NCBI RefSeq assembly: GCF_029933015.1
Contig: NZ_JAOZOZ010000020.1
Span: 1 to 18,420, forward strand
DNA from: Hydrogenimonas sp.
GTDB taxonomy: Bacteria > Campylobacterota > Campylobacteria > Campylobacterales > Hydrogenimonadaceae
DNA: 18,420 bases
Direction of reading: 5' to 3'
The stretch's first letter is position 1. Each line of letters starts with the position of its first letter. Shown here piece after piece: positions 13,946-18,420 of this stretch. A program made the position numbers and the translations under genes. Under the pieces are notes generated by a model. It worked only from the letters and a program-made list of their open reading frames with translations, did no database searches and was not told the origin of the DNA.

Positions 13946-15808
13946 GTGCTGAAATTTCCAGGCAAAAGGTTAGCGATCAAGCCGGAAAAGAGAGTCTCTT
14001 TGATCACGCTTCTCATTCTGCTGCTGACGGCGGCCGCACTGATCGGCATCAGTGCCGTCACGATCCGCCATCTGCAGCTGGGCACCGTCTCAAAGACCCT
14101 GGAACAGACTGCGAAAACGGCACGTGACTGTCTCAAACTCCACGGCAGCGGCGAGAACTGGGATACCCTGGAAACCTGTCTAAAGACGCTTCGAGAGGAC
14201 AGAGATCTCAAATCTCTCTGGATCGCCCGTTCGGAAGCGACCATCGAGGAGTACGGAGAAGAGGGATTTTTGACACGAAAAGCCGACAATGTCGACGAAG
14301 AGGTCTTCAAAAAGGGGGAGACCGTAGTCGATCACGGCGACGCCTTTTTCCCATCGAAGCTCCGCCTAGCCGTCCCGTTTCTGGCCTCCTCCATCGAAGA
14401 TCCCAAATGCATGCGCTGCCACAATGCCGTGGAGGGGGATGTCCTCGGGGTTCTCGATATCGAGTACGACCTGGGCGGTACGATGGCATCCGTTTTCGCT
14501 TTTCTCAGAAATATCGTCATCATCGTGCTGCTCTCCATCGTGGCCATCCTCTTTGTCCAGAGATACGCCATCCGTCCCTACAGAAGATTCGTAGAGGAGC
14601 TCTCCGCCTCCATCAAGAAAGCGAACGAGGGGGATTTCACCCACACGATATCCACCGATTTCCCCTCGGCCGAAATGCAGCTTTTGGCGGAGAACTACAA
14701 CAAACTCATCGGTATCTTCCGCGACTCCATCGACTCCATCGTCAAACGGTTCAACCTGCTGATCCGCGACCTGGATATCCAGGCCGGCCATCCGCTGGAG
14801 AAGGCTTCCCGCGCCCTGCACATGCTGGCCAACGTCTACCGCTACCGCTACTCGATCGAGAAGGACCCCTCCCTCATCCAGGTCTACAACCACATCATCA
14901 ACATCGTCCGGGACGTCACCCACGCGGAGCATTTCAGCGTCTACAGCGTCGACAGAAAAGAGCAGATCAAGACACTCATCTACTCCACGGCGGCGACGCT
15001 TACCAAAAATCTCGGAGAGAGCGAAGAGCCGATCGCCGAATACATCGAAAACATCGATGTCGACGAAATCACGTTCGAATTTCCCTCGATGTCGCTCACG
15101 GGCGAGGACAAGATCTCCTTCTACTACTGTATTCCGGTGGATATCAACGAGTATTCGACCATCATCATCGCCCTCTTCGCCAAAACCAGAGAGGAGATGG
15201 ACCGCTACAGGGAGTCGGTGCTGGAGCTGCGCTACTATCTCGAAAACGTCAAACCGGTCATCGAGAGCAAGATTCTGACCCAAAAACTCAGAGAGCAGTC
15301 GCTCCTCGACGGACTGACGGGACTCTACAACCGAAAATTCCTCGAAGAGTTCATCGACAAGATCGACAACCAGGCCAAACGGAGCCACACCAAATACGCC
15401 GTCATGATGATCGACATCGACTTCTTCAAGCATGTCAACGACACCTACGGCCACGACATCGGGGACAAGTTCATCAAACTTCTGGGACTCATCATCCAAG
15501 ATCACATCCGCGCCTCGGATATCGCGGTCCGCTACGGCGGCGAAGAGTTTCTGGTACTGCTGCACGAAAGTACCAAAGAAGGAGCCGTCAAGGTGGCCGA
15601 AACGATCCGGAAGGATTTCTCGAAACGGACGATCTACGCGAAAAAGGACCGCATCAAGAAGACGATCTCCATCGGTATCAGTTTCTATCCGGAGAGTGCG
15701 GCGATCTCACTGCGTGAAGCGATCAAATTCGCCGATATCGCCCTCTACCGCGCCAAAGAGAGCGGAAGGAACCAGATCGTCCTCTTCGACGAGGATATGC
15801 TCGACTAG
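13946..15808 (+). CDS. Membrane diguanylate cyclase with periplasmic c-type haem sensor
   Basis: The 620-residue protein is predicted to make cyclic di-GMP. Residues ~17-40 are a membrane helix and ~41-183 are periplasmic. They end in CMRCH (Cys155-His159), a c-type haem attachment motif in the context VEGDVLGVLDIEYDL, as in the Tll0287/DUF3365-like haem sensors. A second helix (~184-206) leads to a HAMP-like segment (~207-262), a GAF-like region (~285-430) and a helix reaching the GGDEF domain (~452-615). Its active-site motif is GGEEF (531-535), with DIDFFKHVND for metal and base binding. An intact RxxD inhibitory site (Arg522-Asp525) sits five residues before it. The start is GTG 13946, with AGGA seven bases upstream. 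It ends 8 nt from the ruvX stop. Likely inputs are redox state or a small gas such as NO or O2 (inference). Confidence 0.9.
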   Translation: MLKFPGKRLAIKPEKRVSLITLLILLLTAAALIGISAVTIRHLQLGTVSKTLEQTAKTARDCLKLHGSGENWDTLETCLKTLREDRDLKSLWIARSEATIEEYGEEGFLTRKADNVDEEVFKKGETVVDHGDAFFPSKLRLAVPFLASSIEDPKCMRCHNAVEGDVLGVLDIEYDLGGTMASVFAFLRNIVIIVLLSIVAILFVQRYAIRPYRRFVEELSASIKKANEGDFTHTISTDFPSAEMQLLAENYNKLIGIFRDSIDSIVKRFNLLIRDLDIQAGHPLEKASRALHMLANVYRYRYSIEKDPSLIQVYNHIINIVRDVTHAEHFSVYSVDRKEQIKTLIYSTAATLTKNLGESEEPIAEYIENIDVDEITFEFPSMSLTGEDKISFYYCIPVDINEYSTIIIALFAKTREEMDRYRESVLELRYYLENVKPVIESKILTQKLREQSLLDGLTGLYNRKFLEEFIDKIDNQAKRSHTKYAVMMIDIDFFKHVNDTYGHDIGDKFIKLLGLIIQDHIRASDIAVRYGGEEFLVLLHESTKEGAVKVAETIRKDFSKRTIYAKKDRIKKTISIGISFYPESAAISLREAIKFADIALYRAKESGRNQIVLFDEDMLD

Positions 15809-15816
15809 AAACTGTC

Positions 15817-16227
15817 TTATCGGCTTTTGAGCTTGAGAAGATAGCGTTCGAGTATCAGCTGTGCGGCGATCGAATCGAGTTTTCCGTCTTTGCGCTGCCT
15901 CGTGACCCCCTTCATCATCTCGGCCGCCTCAAGACTGCTGCCGGACTCGTCGATGTAGGTGATTTTCCCCCCGAAATCGAGCAGAGAGACGAAGTGGCGG
16001 ATTCTTCTCTCCATCTCCTCGGCGCTGCTGCCTCCTTTGGGCAATCCCACGACGAGATGCTCTATGCCCCACTCTTTCAGAAAGGCGGAGAGATCCCGCG
16101 CGGCCTGATCCCTGTTTTTTCGGATGACGGGGTTTTGGGGGATCGCCACCTGCCCATCGAGGCTGATGGCCGTGCCGATACGCCGCAGACCCACGTCGAT
16201 GGCAGCGATACGCTCTTTTTCGGCCAT
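15817..16227 (-). CDS. ruvX: RuvX/YqgF family Holliday-junction resolvase-like nuclease
   Basis: The 136-residue protein has the RNase H-like YqgF fold: ERIAAIDVGLRRIGTAIS at the start (catalytic Asp in the first strand), HLVVGLPKGGSS in the middle, YIDESGSSLEAAEMM (family DERLTT) and KDGKLDSIAAQLILERYL at the end. Members are linked to Holliday-junction processing or 16S rRNA 5'-end maturation. The second acidic motif is less canonical than in E. coli (DESGSS for DERLTT), which I believe is common in this class. ATG 16227 has a strong AGGGAGGTG site and lies one base after the stop of the upstream membrane-protein gene. In Helicobacter and Campylobacter ruvX sits next to dprA; here other genes separate them. 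Confidence 0.88.
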   Translation of the reverse strand: MAEKERIAAIDVGLRRIGTAISLDGQVAIPQNPVIRKNRDQAARDLSAFLKEWGIEHLVVGLPKGGSSAEEMERRIRHFVSLLDFGGKITYIDESGSSLEAAEMMKGVTRQRKDGKLDSIAAQLILERYLLKLKSR

Positions 16228-16228
16228 C

Positions 16229-16546
16229 TCACACCTCCCTGAAAAACCAGGCGACCGCGAAAAAGAGCGCCATGCTAAGCAGAGGCGCCGCCAGTAGCCC
16301 GATCGTCGTCTCGCGCCTGAGCAGGTAGCGTACCACGCCCCATCCGTAGAGCAGAATCGCGGCGATATGCAGGACCATCAGCGGTTTGTAGACGAGCATC
16401 GTCCGTGTGAAGGCGACGAAAAAGAAACCGGCCCCTATCATCGCACCGCCCCGAAGCAGTGTCGTCATATCCCTGTCGATCATGTAGGCGCGATAAAGCA
16501 GCCACCCGAAAAGCAGCAGCAGCGACGCGGCAAGAATGTAGGCCAT
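16229..16546 (-). CDS. Small multi-span membrane protein, unknown function
   Basis: This 105-residue protein is almost wholly hydrophobic, with about four membrane helices: ~2-20 (YILAASLLLLFGWLLYRAY), ~31-48 (GAMIGAGFFFVAFTRTML), ~55-70 (LMVLHIAAILLYGWGVV) and ~80-100 (TIGLLAAPLLSMALFFAVAWFF). Short loops carry basic and acidic residues. I do not recognise a family. ATG 16546 has a GGAAGG site and lies just after the PEBP-gene stop; a GTG two codons upstream is the alternative. It is followed one base later by ruvX, so the three genes are probably one transcript. A SirB-like or cytochrome-linked membrane role is conceivable but unsupported. Confidence 0.72.
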   Translation of the reverse strand: MAYILAASLLLLFGWLLYRAYMIDRDMTTLLRGGAMIGAGFFFVAFTRTMLVYKPLMVLHIAAILLYGWGVVRYLLRRETTIGLLAAPLLSMALFFAVAWFFREV

Positions 16547-16548
16547 TG

Positions 16549-17094
16549 TCACCTTCCGTAGCGGGAGGTCAGCGACGCTTTGGCGATGGCGTGCTTTTCG
16601 ATCAGGGCGACGGCTCTGGCGGGAGAGGTGTCCGACGTGACGGGAAGCTTTTCCACATCGAGGGCGTAGACGGTGACGATATAGCGATGGGGGGCGTCAC
16701 CTTTTGGAGGACAGGCTCCCCCGTAGCCGGGTTTTCGAAAATCGTTGAGAGTCTGGACCGCCCCTGCGGGAAGCCGTTTTCCGGAGGGATCGCCGGCTCC
16801 CTTTGGAAGTGTATGCAGATGCACAGGGATGTTGACGACGATCCAGTGCCACCATCCGTGTCCCGTCGGCGCGTCGGGATCGAACATCGTCACGGCGAAA
16901 CTCTTCGTCCCCTTCGGTTCGCCGTGCCAGAGCAGCTCGGGAGAGATGTTCTTTCCGCCGCAGCGGTATCCGTCATAGACCTGTTCCAAGGAGAGACGAT
17001 CCGAAAGGTCCGGGCTTTCGAGGGACAATCCCCCCGCCCACAGAAACGTCGCTACTCCCCAAAATGCAATCACCAGACGCAACAATCTCTTCAT
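16549..17094 (-). CDS. Exported YbhB/YbcL-type PEBP-family protein
   Basis: The 181-residue protein has a signal peptide (MKRLLRLV, a hydrophobic core, then FLWA before GG at ~20), so it is probably periplasmic. The rest matches the bacterial phosphatidylethanolamine-binding-protein family: GKNISPELLW (~47-56), MFDPDAPTGHGWWHWIVVNIP (~69-89) with the Asp-Pro-Asp-x-Pro and His ligand-pocket residues, and GYGGACPPKGDAPHRYIVTVYAL (~122-144). E. coli YbhB and YbcL are its relatives. The bacterial function is not settled, although ligand binding or kinase-regulator-like roles have been proposed. ATG 17094 has a GAGGAG site. A TATAAT at 17122-17117 on this strand is a plausible -10. It heads a PEBP - membrane protein - ruvX series. 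Confidence 0.88.
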   Translation of the reverse strand: MKRLLRLVIAFWGVATFLWAGGLSLESPDLSDRLSLEQVYDGYRCGGKNISPELLWHGEPKGTKSFAVTMFDPDAPTGHGWWHWIVVNIPVHLHTLPKGAGDPSGKRLPAGAVQTLNDFRKPGYGGACPPKGDAPHRYIVTVYALDVEKLPVTSDTSPARAVALIEKHAIAKASLTSRYGR

Positions 17095-17116
17095 GATCGC
17101 TCCTCGTTTTTTTGCT

Positions 17117-17122
17117 ATTATA
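17117..17122 (-). promoter_or_regulatory. Candidate -10 element for the PEBP-ruvX transcript
   Basis: TATAAT reads on the minus strand at 17122-17117, 22 bases before the PEBP start codon. No good -35 is seen, but Campylobacterota promoters rely mainly on the -10. It lies beside the opposite-strand TATAAT at 17128-17133, so the two promoters nearly overlap and may interfere with each other. Confidence 0.45.
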
Positions 17123-17127
17123 GCCGA

Positions 17128-17133
17128 TATAAT
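17128..17133 (+). promoter_or_regulatory. Candidate -10 element for the mini-GGDEF-like gene
   Basis: A perfect TATAAT lies 36 bases before ATG 17170, with a T-rich tract upstream (17107-17113) as is common in this phylum. Just downstream, TTACGTAA (17133-17140) is an 8-bp palindrome, and GTAAC occurs twice in a row with one base between. This is a possible operator around the start of transcription. Confidence 0.5.
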
Positions 17134-17169
17134 TACGTAACAGTAACGATTTTAGATCGAAGGAGCGGC

Positions 17170-17562
17170 ATGAAAGCGAAAATTCTGGGATACAAAGAGC
17201 TTCTCAAGACACTGGTCGAATACCATATCGCCTTTATCGACAGGCTTTCGAACGAGGGATACGAAAAGATTTTCTCCATTCTTCTGGTACCCTATCCCCA
17301 GGGGGACGAAGAGAAGATCAGGGAGCTCGTCTCCCCCCTGCTCAGAGAGAGCGACCGTCTCTTCTATCTGGAAGGCAACCTGATCGCCCTGCTGCCGGGA
17401 ACCGACTGGAACGGCGCCATGACGGTCCACGAGACGATCACGACGGCACTGGGAATCGAGCCGAAAGAGGAGTGCATCGTGGAGTATCCGACCGACGGGA
17501 CGAGCGCCTTCGAGCTCATCAGCAATCTCTACTCGAAATACGACGACATCAAAGCGGAATGA
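17170..17562 (+). CDS. Small soluble protein, probably a degenerate GGDEF-like domain
   Basis: I do not recognise a named family for this 130-residue protein. Its layout resembles a shrunken nucleotide-cyclase fold: an N-terminal helix (~8-27), a strand IFSILLVPYP (~34-43), a helix EKIRELVSPLLRES (~48-61), then SDRLFYLEGNLIALLPGTD (~61-79). This last part lines up with the R-x-GGDEF-x-vllPgT hairpin of diguanylate cyclases but lacks the GGDEF residues. A helix and the strand ECIVEYPTDG, then a helix, end the fold. It would therefore be catalytically dead, perhaps a binding or scaffold protein. ATG 17170 has AAGGAG four bases upstream and its own candidate promoter. It runs against dprA on the other strand and overlaps its end by 14 bp. 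The fold assignment is inference. Confidence 0.7.
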   Translation: MKAKILGYKELLKTLVEYHIAFIDRLSNEGYEKIFSILLVPYPQGDEEKIRELVSPLLRESDRLFYLEGNLIALLPGTDWNGAMTVHETITTALGIEPKEECIVEYPTDGTSAFELISNLYSKYDDIKAE

Positions 17563-18325
17563 TCCTTCCATCCTGCACGGCGATCATCCCTTCGAGTTCC
17601 GCCTCGAAGACCCTGTCACCGAAACGCTTCACCGCCTCTTCGTAGGTGGGTGAGCCTTTGCAGAAAGCGGTGAAATCGTCCGCTTCTTCACTTTTTTCAG
17701 CTCCCGTCGCGAATCTCGAGGCGAACTCCTCGATGTCGTAGATCGCTTCGGCCGCACCCTCTTTCAGCAGATCGGTCGTCCCTTCGCTCTCGCCGAGCCG
17801 GTGGGGCAGGACATAGATACTTTTCCCCATTTTCAGCGCATACTCCACGCTTCGCATCGTTCCGCTGCCGCGGTCCGCCTCTCCCACGATCAGCACCTCG
17901 CCCAGAGCGACGACCAGCTCGTTGCGTACCACGAAACTCCAGGGCGTGGCCCTAAAATCTGGCTCGAACTGGCTGAGGACCAATCCTCTCTTCTCGATCT
18001 CTTCGATCAGCGAGGCGTTGACAGCCGGATAGCGGTGATCGAGACCACATCCCAGCACCGCGATGGTACGCTCCGCCCCCGCACCACGGTGCGCCAGGGC
18101 ATCCACGCCCATCGCCGCACCGCTGACGACCGTCACACCCCTTTTGGAAAGTGCTGCCGCCAGCTGCTGTACCGCGCTCTTGGTATAGGCGCTGGGGCGT
18201 CTGGTCCCCACGATGGAGACTTTTCTGCTTTCCAGCAGTCCGGTCGAACCCCGATAGTAGAGCGTCTCGGGATAGCGTTTCATCGCTTCGAGCTCCGAAA
18301 TGCGAAAATCGATCGTACCCGTCAT
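17549..18325 (-). CDS. dprA: DNA processing protein DprA (competence)
   Basis: DprA binds incoming single-stranded DNA during natural transformation, protects it and loads RecA. The 258-residue protein has the Rossmann-like core: KVSIVGTRRPSAYTK (~35-49), VVSGAAMGVDALAH (~66-79), TIAVLGCGLDHRYP (~87-100), a variant of the FPxRNRIIA block (FVVRNELVVALGE, ~131-143), EADRGSGTMRSVEYALKMGK and YVLPHRLGESEGT. A short C-terminal part (~210-258) resembles the reduced winged-helix/DML1 domain of Helicobacter DprA; there is no N-terminal SAM domain. ATG 18325 directly follows the TAG of the upstream permease gene (TAGATG), so the two are coupled. Its 3' end overlaps the opposite-strand gene by 14 bp. 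It suggests the organism is, or was, naturally competent. Confidence 0.93.
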   Translation of the reverse strand: MTGTIDFRISELEAMKRYPETLYYRGSTGLLESRKVSIVGTRRPSAYTKSAVQQLAAALSKRGVTVVSGAAMGVDALAHRGAGAERTIAVLGCGLDHRYPAVNASLIEEIEKRGLVLSQFEPDFRATPWSFVVRNELVVALGEVLIVGEADRGSGTMRSVEYALKMGKSIYVLPHRLGESEGTTDLLKEGAAEAIYDIEEFASRFATGAEKSEEADDFTAFCKGSPTYEEAVKRFGDRVFEAELEGMIAVQDGRIIPL

Positions 18326-18420
18326 CTAGACCACCCACTGCCACAGAAGGTAGGCGGTGACGGAGACGATCGCCACACCGATGAGATCGATGAAAAAGCC
18401 CACGGCGGCCATCGTTTTGA
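18326..18420 (-). CDS. C-terminal end of a membrane protein, probably a DASS/SLC13 anion permease
   Basis: The frame is open from the window edge to TAG at 18328-18326. The visible ~30 residues (MAAVGFFIDLIGVAIVSVTA, then YLLWQWVV) form one terminal membrane helix. The pattern of a short K-T-M-A-x-x-G-F lead, an [I/L]-[D/N]-L-I-G-x-x-x-V-x-[V/T] helix and an early stop resembles the end of SLC13/DASS sodium:dicarboxylate or sulfate symporters. That resemblance is suggestive only, because no catalytic or substrate motif lies inside the window. Confidence 0.45.
   Translation of the reverse strand, partial: KTMAAVGFFIDLIGVAIVSVTAYLLWQWVV

Noticed and set aside
14366..15565. A 399-codon minus-strand frame opposite the diguanylate cyclase
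   Set aside because: The product is a Val/Asp-rich mirror of the real gene, with no domain and no ribosome site; a shadow frame.
1..18420. tRNA, rRNA, insertion sequences or prophage genes
   Set aside because: No cloverleaf, rRNA segment, transposase or terminal repeats were noticed; nearly every base is covered by housekeeping genes.

Overview
The window is a compact, housekeeping-rich stretch of a bacterial chromosome, almost certainly from the Campylobacterota (Epsilonproteobacteria). The strongest evidence is the gene order rppH-lysC-hobA-holB-folP-(hypothetical)-ligA-tlyA-ribF-cmoA on the minus strand, with hemW, then tatB-tatC-queA, running the other way. From memory, Campylobacter jejuni has nearly the same block (around Cj0577-Cj0590), and Helicobacter pylori keeps part of it (HP1228-HP1232). 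HobA, the DnaA-binding initiation factor, is itself a marker of this phylum. The DNA looks GC-rich by eye for the group, and c-type haem sensing and a CZB chemoreceptor are present. This fits a free-living, deep-sea or sulfur/hydrogen-oxidising relative (Sulfurovum, Nitratifractor or Hydrogenimonas type) better than a host-adapted Campylobacter. The genus is an inference.

Layout. Bases 1-559 (+) are the 3' end of a chemoreceptor with a zinc-binding CZB domain. From 9511 down to 566 (-) lies a nearly gapless ten-gene series: rppH, lysC, hobA, holB, folP, an exported hypothetical protein, ligA, tlyA, ribF, cmoA. Most junctions are 1-32 nt overlaps or 1-nt gaps, several with GTG starts inside the preceding stop (GTGA). 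The one real gap is 7704-7820, between lysC and hobA, and it is highly structured. From 9598 to 15808 (+) run hemW, tatB, tatC, queA, a 49-residue membrane peptide too short for ordinary ORF cut-offs, xth, and a membrane diguanylate cyclase with a periplasmic CxxCH haem site. From 18420 down to 15817 (-) come the end of a probable anion permease, dprA, a PEBP-family exported protein, a small membrane protein and ruvX. One plus-strand gene (17170-17562) is embedded among these; it encodes what looks like a degenerate mini-GGDEF protein and overlaps the end of dprA tail to tail.

How the genes work together. The minus-strand series mixes replication (HobA, delta-prime clamp-loader subunit, LigA), cofactor synthesis (FolP, RibF), tRNA/rRNA modification (CmoA, TlyA), RNA decay (RppH) and amino-acid synthesis (LysC). 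The plus-strand series covers haem-enzyme handling, Tat export, queuosine synthesis, base-excision repair and c-di-GMP signalling. The last block carries competence and recombination functions (DprA, RuvX).

The most unusual feature is the lysC-hobA junction. hobA starts at a TTG with a good Shine-Dalgarno, and both are buried in a perfect 13-bp hairpin (7694-7725). Directly abutting it is a pair of inverted arrays of a GTTCCCC/GTTCACC heptamer that could fold into a second, 29-position stem. A 25-codon leader frame runs through one array and stops exactly on the hobA start codon. No gap longer than 300 bases occurs, and I saw no tRNA, rRNA, CRISPR array or insertion sequence.
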